Origin: Isoetes taiwanensis
Taxonomy: Eukaryota > Streptophyta > Lycopodiopsida > Isoetales > Isoetaceae
DNA length: 64,000 nt
Direction of reading: 5' to 3'
Assembly: GCA_021234155.1 (NCBI GenBank)
Contig: JAJEKV010000002.1
Span: forward strand, 14,235,428 to 14,299,427
The notes under the pieces were generated by a model that was given only the letters and a program-made list of their open reading frames with translations, was not told the DNA's origin and searched no databases. A program made the position numbers and the translations under genes. Shown one piece after another: positions 46,916 through 54,846 of the stretch. Every line of letters begins with the position of its first letter. The first letter of the stretch is position 1.

Positions 46916-47200
46916 TCATTCGCAATCGGGATCATCATGAGCAGGTAGTTGAGTGATGCGATTAATCTCAAAGACGTGACGCTCTGGAACCCGATGAAGG
47001 TGGATAACAACACGATAAAACCCGTTGGAAGAATGATTTCGACCCTCTGCTACTCCTTCCAGCCAGGGATCAAGGGGGATACCCCTCTGAGGACATCTAT
47101 AAAGATCATTATATTTCATAGTGCAAGTAATGGAGTCTATATCTTCGGGACGAGGAGGCAAGATAGACCCCCTGTAATAAGAATAACCAGGTCGAGACAT
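46916..47200 (-). CDS. Gene B1: small unrecognised protein, paralog of B2
   Basis: From an ATG at 47200, 94 residues read MSRPGYSYYRGSILPPRPED, IDSITCTMKYNDLYRCPQRG, GFYRVVIHLHRVPERHVFEI and NRITQLP. Codons upstream (YKYSSIQCRRHPFA) are also alignable to B2, so an earlier exon or start may exist. Shared with B2 are DSITC-M, a Cys ten or so residues later, and (V/I)VIHL--(V/N)-E---(F/Y)-I--IT--P. I do not recognise the family. Its stop lies about 200 bp from palindrome array 1. Confidence 0.5.
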   Translation of the reverse strand: MSRPGYSYYRGSILPPRPEDIDSITCTMKYNDLYRCPQRGIPLDPWLEGVAEGRNHSSNGFYRVVIHLHRVPERHVFEINRITQLPAHDDPDCE

Positions 47201-47371
47201 AGCAAATGGATGCCTTCTGCATTGAATGGAGCTGTACTTATATCGAACAAAATTATTGACATGCACTGTAGCAGCATTATTGGTTATATATACGAGCATA
47301 ATGTACAAAATACACGATCATGAACTCTTCAAATAAGTATTGACAATATGATCCAGATGACAAGTATTGAT

Positions 47372-47836
47372 TTAGGGGGACTCTTCCGAGTCATTGTCAC
47401 CAGGCACCCCAGTGATCTTTTCTATCATGTACATTTGATGCTCTCTATTCCATATTAGATGGATGATAACATCGAAGGGATCAGGATAATAGCGAGGATT
47501 GAGAGCGGCAGTGGTCATCTAGTCTTCCATGGGTATTTCTCGCTCGCGACACTGCTTGAAGTTTTCGTGATTCATCTTGCAGGTAATGGAATCACGTTTA
47601 GGACCAGAATGAGACCACATGGCTAGACGGAGGCCAATGTTGCTACACTCGGCAATTTGATGTATATTTATACCCACCAAAATTATTGATGGTATATACC
47701 CACCAAAATTATTGATGGTATATACATAGAAATTAGAAATTATTGGATCATATACATACTTGTATGATACTCGTATGCTACATGAGCTACAATGATCTTG
47801 GTGAATGCGTGAGAAATGGTGTCCAGCTTGATCCAT
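47372..47836 (-). pseudogene. Gene B2: paralog of B1 with an in-frame stop
   Basis: A likely first exon starts at the ATG at 47836 (MDQAGHHFSRIHQDHCSSCS then IRVSYK) and ends at a good donor, GTATGT. An AT-rich segment containing a direct repeat of GGTATATACCCACCAAAATTAT-like sequence follows. A second exon then reads NIGLRLAMWSHSGPKRDSIT, CKMNHENFKQCREREIPMED, a TAG at 47521-47519, and in the same frame MTTAALNPRYYPDPFDVIIH, LIWNREHQMYMIEKITGVPG, ending at 47372. Alignment to B1 runs straight across the TAG. Either it is a pseudogene or the two parts are separate products. Confidence 0.45.
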
Positions 47837-47924
47837 GGCTGCAATCCAAAGCGTAAATATAATGTATGTATATAGCATATATACTTGATTTCTCTTTAAA
47901 TAGGCATCTATACCTTCATTGTCT

Positions 47925-48072
47925 TTGCCTCTTTCCCCCTCTTGTTTGCTCCTTGCCTCCCTGTCCGCCTCTTGTGGCTCCTTGCCTCCCTGTCTGCTTC
48001 TTTCTTGCATGCTCCTTGCCTCCCTGTCTACTCCACTAGTTGTTTCTTGTCTGCTCCACTAATTTCTTGCAA
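47925..48072 (+). repeat. Pyrimidine-rich leader repeat of gene C1
   Basis: Repeats of CTCCTTGCCTCCCTGTCTGC and shorter variants run up to TTCTTGCAA directly before the C1 ATG. A similar but diverged array precedes C2. On the plus strand it is almost purine-free apart from G in TTG. Confidence 0.7.
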
Positions 48073-48628
48073 ATGGTAACTTTGCAAGAACATCCTCGCT
48101 GGGCTGATCCGGAATACCTGCAAGCATGCGACAGAAATACGTGCACTTTTGATGATTTTTTAGCAACTTTTGGGAGCATCGATGGCGTCACGGTCCAACC
48201 ACAGAGCTTGCAAGGCAGCTGATCAACTTCATTATCGATCTCATCTCCCTCCACTGGAGGAGATCAATTCGAGTCAAGCAAGGTTCACTCTAAGTGCTTT
48301 GGGACTTCTTGAACCCCCCTCAGATTTAGAAGATAGGCTAGAACAGTTGAAGAACATGCTTTTCCATGGTTTCATGGCCTACTCTCTGGATCAGTATGTG
48401 CCTCTGGTCATTCCTACTAGTGAGAAGAATAGGATTTATATCCTCATTGAACTTTACAACTTCCATTACAAATCTTTTGTGGATATTGGTAAGCTCCTAT
48501 TCCGTTCCCTTGACTTCAACATCCTGTGGTTACTGTCTAAATTCCCCGAGTGGGATACAATTCCTTGGGATACACGTGACCTATGGCTACATAGCACACA
48601 GCACATAATACGTACATATCACAGGTAA
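48073..48628 (+). pseudogene. Gene C1: paralog of C2 with two frameshifts
   Basis: From the ATG at 48073 it reads MVTLQEHPRWADPEYLQACD then FDDFLATF. A frame change near 48170 is needed to continue RWRHGPTTELARQLINFIID. Another near 48245 leads to PPLEEINSSQARFTLSALGL then LEPPSDLEDRLEQLKNMLF. The rest is open, with HGFMAYSLDQYVPLV, IPWDTRDLWLHST, to a stop at 48626. Alignment with C2 (ELAMELINFILE, RGILEPPPYLDEML, GYLAHSLDQYI, WDTRELWFP) fixes both shift sites. The two shifts mark it as probably inactive. I do not recognise the family. Confidence 0.6.
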
Positions 48629-48835
48629 AGATACTCCATTGGAATATGTGTATAAACTGGTATAAAATTTTTCATAGAAATTAAGTATATAAGCAAGTGA
48701 TTTTCGTGTAATTAAGTAACATCCTTATCTTATCATGTATTATCTTGGCAATCTTACACTTTTAGTGTAATTGAATGATGTTTTCTACCATTTTCCTTGT
48801 ATTTTTTCATGTGATTGTTCTATTTGTGGTCATAT

Positions 48836-48913
48836 TCGGCACCGTAGCCACGGTGCGAAATCGCTTCAGTTACAAATTATTGAAGGGCCTATTTCGCACC
48901 GTACGGTGCGAAA
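48836..48913. repeat. Palindrome array 2 (two units, 57-bp phase)
   Basis: GCACC starts at 48839 and 48896, 57 bp apart. Unit 1 is GCACCGTAGCCACGGTGCG, one change from the consensus. Unit 2 is CGCACCGTACGGTGCG: the central GGCC is gone, yet perfect symmetry is kept. The array lies 208 bp after the C1 stop. Confidence 0.88.
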
Positions 48914-49094
48914 TACGTAGATCCCGTTTTGTTACCACCACCGAATGGTATAATACTTCAGCATTATCGGTATTATTCTTCAACATTCTTGGTATTATAC
49001 TTCCAATAGTATTAGTATTATACTTCAACATTATTGGATTCGTAGCTATAAATTCTTTCAGCTTGCTTTCACTTTTCACCTTTGTTCCATGTTT

Positions 49095-49396
49095 TCACCT
49101 TGCTTTCACTTCTTGGTCTTTGGTCTTCCTTGTTCCTTGCTACTTGATCTTGATCCTTGTTCTTCGCTACTTCATCTTGTTCCTTGCTCTTGATCTTGCT
49201 ACTTGATCTTGTTCCTTGCTTCCTTGCTCCATGATCTTCCTTGTTTTTTGATCTTGTTGCTCCTTGATCTTCCTTGATCCTTGCTTCTTGCTACTTGATC
49301 TTGATCCTTGTTCTTTGCTACTTGATCTTCGTGCTCCTTGCTACTTGATCTTCGTGCTCCTTGTTCTTTGCTACTTGATCTTCGTGCTCTTTGCAA
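49095..49396 (+). repeat. Pyrimidine-rich leader minisatellite of gene C2
   Basis: About 300 bp of irregular repeats built on CCTTG(C/A)TACTTGATCTTG, shortening to TGCTACTTGATCTTCGTGCT units close to the gene. It ends TTTGCAAATG, with the C2 ATG at 49397. The plus strand is nearly free of A-rich codons, and the minus strand reads as spurious repetitive open frames. Confidence 0.75.
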
Positions 49397-49990
49397 ATGA
49401 TTGGACCCAATCCTCCCTGGGCTACTTCAGAAGGCCTGCAAGCATGCCCCAGACATTCTGTGCGGCCTGAAACTGATGAGCTATTTGACCATTTCTTGGA
49501 GTGGAGGTTGCACCAGAGTCCCACCAAGGAGCTTGCAATGGAGTTGATCAACTTCATTCTGGAGCGACTTGATTGTGGTCATGAGCCACTGATGGAAATC
49601 AATCCATCTGAATGTTATAAGAGGCTTGCAATGAGGGGAATTCTTGAACCCCCTCCTTATCTGGACGAGATGCTACAACAGTTGAGGCCTCTTCTTCGTG
49701 CTGGTTATTTAGCACACTCTCTGGATCAATACATATCAGAGTTCATTCATGAAATTTGTAAGGGGCAGATGTATGGCCTTATTAGGGCGTACTACAACGA
49801 GTACAACAACTTTGTGGAGTTGGGTCCGCTCTTCTTCCGTGAGTATCATCATGCGGAATTACTTTTTCTAATGACTAGGTATCCCATATGGTGGGAAGAA
49901 TCAGGCTGGGATACGCGTGAGCTCTGGTTTCCTAACTCAGCGTGGGTTACCCCTCGCAGGGGAAGGGAAAGGGGAAGGGGAAGGGGTTAG
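49397..49990 (+). CDS. Gene C2: unrecognised ~197-residue protein
   Basis: An intact frame runs from the ATG at 49397 to the TAG at 49988. It reads MIGPNPPWATSEGLQACPRH, ELFDHFLEWRLHQSPTKELA, MELINFILERLDCGHEPLME, RGILEPPPYLDEMLQQL, AGYLAHSLDQYISEFIHEIC, YNEYNNFVELGPLFF and WEESGWDTRELWFP. It ends with an Arg/Gly tail (RRGRERGRGRG) that could bind nucleic acid. The body looks all-helical and I do not recognise the family. It is the intact partner of C1. The ATG follows a pyrimidine-rich repeat, and palindrome array 3 begins 175 bp after the stop. Confidence 0.7.
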   Translation: MIGPNPPWATSEGLQACPRHSVRPETDELFDHFLEWRLHQSPTKELAMELINFILERLDCGHEPLMEINPSECYKRLAMRGILEPPPYLDEMLQQLRPLLRAGYLAHSLDQYISEFIHEICKGQMYGLIRAYYNEYNNFVELGPLFFREYHHAELLFLMTRYPIWWEESGWDTRELWFPNSAWVTPRRGRERGRGRG

Positions 49991-50165
49991 AAACCTAGGG
50001 GAAGGTTACTTGGACATACTGCAGTTACTTGCTATCTATCATACATAATTCATATAATACCGTGTTAATATGTTCTCTAAATGTTCTCTAATATGTTAAT
50101 ATGTTCTCTAATATATTAATATGTTCCCTTTGATCTTGTGATTCACCTTCTATGGAAAGATTCAA

Positions 50166-50310
50166 TTTCGCACCGTGGCCACGGTGCGAAATTGCCTGCC
50201 CTCACACAGTAACTTACAGGAATTTCGCACCGTGGCCACGGTGCGAAAATACCTGCCCTCACAAAGTAATTTACACCCATTTCGCACCGTGGCAACGGTG
50301 CATTCTAAAT
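50166..50310. repeat. Palindrome array 3 (three units, 57-bp phase)
   Basis: GCACC starts at 50170, 50227 and 50284, exactly 57 bp apart. Units 1 and 2 have the perfect core CGCACCGTGGCCACGGTGCG flanked by TTT and AAA. Unit 3 has one change in the core and a broken right arm (GCACCGTGGCAACGGTGCAT). The two spacers here are similar to each other (CCTGCCCTCACA-AGTAA-TTACA), unlike those in the other arrays. The array sits between the convergent genes C2 and D. Confidence 0.92.
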
Positions 50311-50393
50311 ATACATAGAGAATAGATACAATCAAAATATTTAGCAAGCAAACAAAATATACAACAAAAATCGTTTCATTAATATAAAACACT

Positions 50394-51737
50394 TTACATG
50401 CCTCGGAAGTAATTTGTCAAGGCAATATCCTGCCTCATTATTGTCACTCTCTTGGAATGCACAGCACATTTCACACAGTCTTCGAAGAACCTGACCATGT
50501 GATTCTCAGCGGCCTCGTGCAGAGCATCAAGGGTATCTGCAGTGAATCGAGTCACCTCTTCTGGCATTAAAAAACTTCTACCAGCAGTCCGGTACTTTCT
50601 ACTATCCCTCTTCATCTTAATGTATCTCTCCTGAACCACCTCCTTACATATTCTAGCCATTGTGAGCTTCGGAAGCACCCACTCCATGTGGTTCTGGAAG
50701 TGCCGGATTTCCCGAATCCATCTATACTTTGGCTTAAACGGCTGACCCTTCTTATTAAGCTTAGGAGGGCCTTTACAGAGAACCTGTTTCTTCTGCAGCT
50801 GCTTAGGCTTAGTCTTCCTCTTACGTCTACTGGATTCCGCGACCTCTAAAGGCTGCTCAACAACAGGAACCACTACTATATCTGGTACTACGGTTTCAGG
50901 TACAACTGTCACAGGTACTGCAGCTGCCTCTTGTAGAACGATATTTTCTGCGATTTGAGCTGTCACAGGGACCTGGATAGGGACACCCTGGTACATAACA
51001 TTCAGGGGTTGAAATACATTCTGAACAGCAAAAGGAATGTTCTGGACAGGCACATCCTCATTCTGAACAGCAACAGCAACATTCTGGACATGCACATCCT
51101 GATGGTCATCCTCATGGGGCTTAGCATTCTCATTGTCGGCTCCAAGCAAGTCTGGCCCCTGGTTTATCTCCACCAATCCAACTTCCGGCACTCTACGAGG
51201 AAGTCCGGTGATGTAATCTATCTCATTAGCTAGTAGAGACAATGTTCCTATTGTTGGCGACAAAGAAGCCATCAACCTGGGCCACACGACGAAGGAATGG
51301 AGTGCCTCAAGCAAGTTGTCAGCTCCCATCGAAGGAACAGGCAACTGCATGTCTGGTGCAACTACCACATTGACGTTAACGACGATGCAATCATCAGGCA
51401 CAGGAACTCCATGACAGACAGCTGCCTGCACAAAGATTCCTTCTCCGACTAAATGGCCAGCAGAGAATAGGTAAACACGCCTTGGCTCGGAAGGTATGTC
51501 TCTAAAAATCTCCTCTGCCCCATTGGCAACATCCTGAACTACAGCGTCCAGACCTGCTTGATGGATGTTTTCTGGCTCGGAAGACTGAGCTCTGTTCTGG
51601 TTGTTAGAAGCACTGACATAGTTAGTGGCGCTGCCCTCGCTGTCTTCCCCATGATGTGTGCGCCCAGACGGCGCCTTCTCTTCTGTTCTTTGGTTGCTGG
51701 GATTGTTAGATCCGGCATTACCGCTATTCTGTGCCAT
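50394..51737 (-). CDS. Gene D: DUF8039-like domain fused to a CENH3-like histone fold
   Basis: A single open exon of 447 residues starts at the ATG at 51737. Residues ~1-80 are polar and low-complexity. Residues ~85-156 contain RRVYLFSAGHLVGEGIF, CHGVPVPDDCIVVNV, MQLPVPSMG and EALHSFVVWPR. This matches the layout of the plant DUF8039 domain (VA-G-V, HG-PLP-DCV-V-VD, LPVP, A---FV-WP), found in transposon-related proteins. Residues ~213-298 are Val/Gln/Pro repeats, and ~303-338 a Lys/Arg-rich tail. Residues ~338-447 align to histone H3: WIREIRHFQ (alpha N), LTMARICKEVV (alpha 1), EVTRFTADTLDALHEAAENH (alpha 2), FFEDCVKCAVHSKRVTIMRQ then DIAL (loop 2 and alpha 3). The EVTR-x-A--L-ALxEAAE pattern is closer to plant CENH3 than to canonical H3, and loop 1 is extended. 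No stop or frameshift is present. Confidence 0.85.
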   Translation of the reverse strand: MAQNSGNAGSNNPSNQRTEEKAPSGRTHHGEDSEGSATNYVSASNNQNRAQSSEPENIHQAGLDAVVQDVANGAEEIFRDIPSEPRRVYLFSAGHLVGEGIFVQAAVCHGVPVPDDCIVVNVNVVVAPDMQLPVPSMGADNLLEALHSFVVWPRLMASLSPTIGTLSLLANEIDYITGLPRRVPEVGLVEINQGPDLLGADNENAKPHEDDHQDVHVQNVAVAVQNEDVPVQNIPFAVQNVFQPLNVMYQGVPIQVPVTAQIAENIVLQEAAAVPVTVVPETVVPDIVVVPVVEQPLEVAESSRRKRKTKPKQLQKKQVLCKGPPKLNKKGQPFKPKYRWIREIRHFQNHMEWVLPKLTMARICKEVVQERYIKMKRDSRKYRTAGRSFLMPEEVTRFTADTLDALHEAAENHMVRFFEDCVKCAVHSKRVTIMRQDIALTNYFRGM

Positions 51738-51861
51738 TGTCTCTGAACTGTAATGCAACAAATGAGTGGACAAGATTGATAAATATGCAATGTAATGACT
51801 TAGAACAAATATAAAAAACAGACAACATCGATAACAAAGATAATTATATAAAGAGTACCGT

Positions 51862-52047
51862 TGCTACCGTGTGAACACGGCAAAAGATAGCCACGGAAAC
51901 CAAATGTTTTCGCACCGTGGCCACGGTGCGAATAGCAGTTAATCTATAACTAATTCCCAACTTCATTCGCACCGTGGCCATGGTGCGAATACTTGTCATT
52001 CATCAATTGAATACCAACTAAGTTCGCACCGTGCCCACGCTGCCAAC
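51862..52047. repeat. Palindrome array 4 (three units at 57 bp plus a possible degenerate unit)
   Basis: GCACC starts at 51912, 51969 and 52026, exactly 57 bp apart. Unit 1 has the perfect core. Unit 2 has one change (GCACCGTGGCCATGGTGCG). Unit 3 is GCACCGTGCCCACGCTGCC. A degenerate relative, GCTACCGTGTGAACACGGCA, starts at 51863, off phase. The spacers differ. The array lies between the E stop (68 bp away) and the D start. Confidence 0.9.
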
Positions 52048-52112
52048 CTAACATATTTGAAACATTATAGTTGCACATCATGGTCAATAGTTATACATTA
52101 ATATGAATTTGT

Positions 52113-54318
52113 TCATACAATTGAAACCCCAGAAGTATATCTTCTACCCTGTCTGATCCTTGTGGATCGCCACTGCCTTAACTTGTCTGCTGCACTAGAG
52201 CTACACCATATCTGTTTCTTTTTTTCCTGCTTAACTTTTCTCCTCAATATTCTAGCCAATGTCGTGTCTTGTTTAGCTTTATCTTTTTTCTCTAGCTTGC
52301 AGATAATCCTCCTATAGAACCATTGGCACATCTGTTGCAATGAGTTACCACACGAACCTCGATGTTGTGTGAACCTGAAAAAAGTATTCTTAGCTTGCTT
52401 ATGTGACTTCTCCATTCCCTGCGTATTCCATATTCCCAAGCTCCCGTACTCTTTGGCAAACCACAAGCCATGGGCGTGAAGTATATAAATGTAATGTGTG
52501 ACATTGCATTCTCCCCATGCTTGTATAAACAACTTCGTGAATTCAGTTACTGCTACTTTGAATTCATCTAACTTTCCACCCACCATTTTCTTCTCTACCA
52601 TCAAAGTTACCAGACTGCTCAGAAGTACGGTCATCTTCTGCTACCAGCAAGTCCTTATACCCCTCCCACTTTCCAGTTGGCAATGATCCATTCTTACGTA
52701 ATTTAGTACAAGGCAGAAATCTTTTCGCTTTCCCCCCACCCATGGATGGTTTACAAGGAACCTTGCCTCCCTTCTTAGGATCTTGCAAGATTTTATAGTC
52801 ACCACCATGAAGACCAAGATCAGAAAGCACGTTCTCAACATCTTTCATACACTTTTCTCTGGCTGATTGTGGAAACCTATTCCAAGCAAAGAGAATGCTC
52901 ATGTACACCATCTTATCCACTATTCTTAGAAAGGCATGGAGAGTGCAGATATGTACTCTCTTCACAAAAATTGCAAGTACGGGGATCAAAGTTTGTCCTC
53001 CTTCTCACGCGTTGGTTCAGCATCCTGGTCACATTTGAGAGTACTCATTCCCTTCCCCTTATCATCTACCCTAGCATACAAACAGTAAGGACATGCGTGG
53101 GTAGTCTTACCAGAACCATGTTTCATGTTATACATGCACTTGATGGTCTTTAGATCAGCAGCCAAATGCCATTCAACCTCGTAATCTCCGTAGCCAGGAA
53201 CCTGAAGCTTCTCTCCGACTCCATGAGCAGCAATAATAGTAGGAATAGGTGTCTGCTGAAAGACTCACTGAAGAACACCATGATTTTCTTCCGGTACTTG
53301 AAATATCCCTATCCACCAAATATGGTCCTCTGATTGAACAGAGAACTTCCCTTCCTCATTATCAGAATTTGACAACGCCCTGTTCATTAATGTCAAAGAA
53401 ACCCTCTCATACTTTTCACCTTTGATCAGTTCCATCTCATCCAACTTTATAGCAATTTGGAGTTTCCCTGCACATTCTTCCACTTTCATATCATAGAAGC
53501 GAACTAACAGAAGAAGCATTTTAGAGAGATCCATCCAACAATTATTCTTCTCATTAAGAACAAATAGATCATTTTCGGAGCCACCCTTCTTCTTACTTTT
53601 CCCAAATTAGTGATCCCAAGTGCACGGATGTGGTGATCCGGTACATCTCCCAAATGTTCGTGTACTTCGCATTCCTCTTTGTTCTCGCTTGCTCGACATA
53701 ACCGAGTCTTGGCAGGTATGGTCTTCGTAATACCCCCTTTGCTTGATACCATCCCCGCAAAAACATCTAAAGAGAGCAATGTAAGCTTGTCGACCGATAC
53801 CCACATTGTCACATAATTCTTGCATGCTATCAAACTTTTGACTCTTTCCCAATTCAAGTAAGCACTGCTCAACAACAGCTTTTTCTTAAATGGTTAGCTC
53901 CAGGAAGCTTCAACATATCTATAACATCATCTTTAGTTACAAGCTTTTTCAACAAACTAGCCATATTACAAGGTTTTCTCTTCTTCTTTTCAGCCATAGT
54001 AGGATCCACCAGATTTTTAATAGCGTGGATTCTTCTTCTAGAGCCCCCACCACTAGGGGCAAGTATATTTAGGGCCTTCAGTTCTTTTTTCCTCTCCCTC
54101 ATGCCCAGTGGTGTCATTTTCAATCTTTTTAACTTCCTCTCCAGTTTGTCATTGTCCTCAGAGCATCTCTTCAATCCTTGTTTAAGTGACTCCACCTCCA
54201 TAAGCAACCTTTGATTGGAAGCTTGCAGTTCTTCTGTATTCTTAGACCTGTTGGTTAAGAAATAGTTACAGTGTTGGAGGTAATTATTGCAATGCATTCC
54301 ACACAATTGATTGTACAT
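52113..54318 (-). pseudogene. Gene E: RNase H-fold (DDE-type) transposase, frame-broken
   Basis: Pieces lie in order on the minus strand. A coiled-coil start from the ATG at 54318 has LLMEVESLKQGLKRC and KLERKLKRLKM. A helical segment reads LLELGKSQKFDSMQELC. The next piece is KLQIAIKLDEMELIKGEKYE, a candidate first catalytic strand. Then come EVEWHLAADLKTIKCMYNMK, THACPYCLYARVDD, HICTLHAFLRIVDKMVYMSI, and YGSLGIWNTQGMEKSHKQAK with FFRFTQHRG. An acidic D, a CxxC plus C-x-LH insertion, and a late E within G-EKSH are the hallmarks of RNase H-fold transposases of the broad hAT/KDZ type. I recall similar uncharacterised proteins in animals and fungi, but no named superfamily fits. At least four frameshifts or stops (near 53880, 53720, 53265 and 52995) make it a pseudogene. 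Confidence 0.6.
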
Positions 54319-54395
54319 TGTTCTCAAATGCACATCAGAATTACTTGAAATATTATTGCAATAGTCAAGGCACCTTGATTACCCTTACGGGCAAA

Positions 54396-54755
54396 ATGAA
54401 TAAGCCCCGATGCGTAATGAAATTCGGGATGTCTTCGGTGATCGGATCGATAAGATACAGCCCCCACGCCCGAGATCAATATTCATTGCACCGAAGCTCA
54501 AGAGCATTCTCATCGACTGTTCCTTCCGATTATATTGATTTTTGTAGGGCAAGCAGTTCTTGGGCACCTCCACCCGGAATTGGCCTTTCGGTTTACAGAT
54601 TCAAAAAAGAATTATTCATTGTCATTGCCCAAATTAATAGAACAGCTTACCTCGCCATAGATCGAATTCGTGAGTCGCGTGATCGCTTCCGAGCTCCACA
54701 AATCCGGTGGACCAAATGGATGCAATTCTTCGCCAAAATAATGAAGGAAAACTAG
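54396..54755 (+). CDS. Unrecognised 119-residue open frame
   Basis: It starts MNKPRCVMKFGMSSVIGSIR and contains FCRASSSWAPPPGIGLSVYR, KKELFIVIAQINRTAYLAID and IRWTKWMQFFAKIMKEN. The DNA is more GC-rich than its neighbours, and the frame lies divergently next to gene E. It could be a further gene of the unusual block, an organelle-derived insert or chance. I cannot identify it. Confidence 0.3.
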   Translation: MNKPRCVMKFGMSSVIGSIRYSPHARDQYSLHRSSRAFSSTVPSDYIDFCRASSSWAPPPGIGLSVYRFKKELFIVIAQINRTAYLAIDRIRESRDRFRAPQIRWTKWMQFFAKIMKEN

Positions 54756-54846
54756 AGAATTCCTTCGGATTTGGGCGAGGATTGACATCAATACTAAATT
54801 TGAAATGCCCTCCAAAGCTTTGGCGCCCAATTGAGGCATTCTTGAG

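Noticed and set aside
49199-49557. Lys/Glu/Asp-rich open frames on the minus strand (SKEQGARRSSSKEH)
   Set aside because: They are antisense readings of the pyrimidine-rich leader minisatellite of gene C2.
46577-52047. CRISPR-like array (24-bp palindromic repeat, ~33-bp unique spacers)
   Set aside because: The geometry is suggestive, but arrays have only 2-3 units, repeats are degenerate, there are no cas genes, and the DNA is a plant nuclear genome. I describe it as a phased palindrome array instead.
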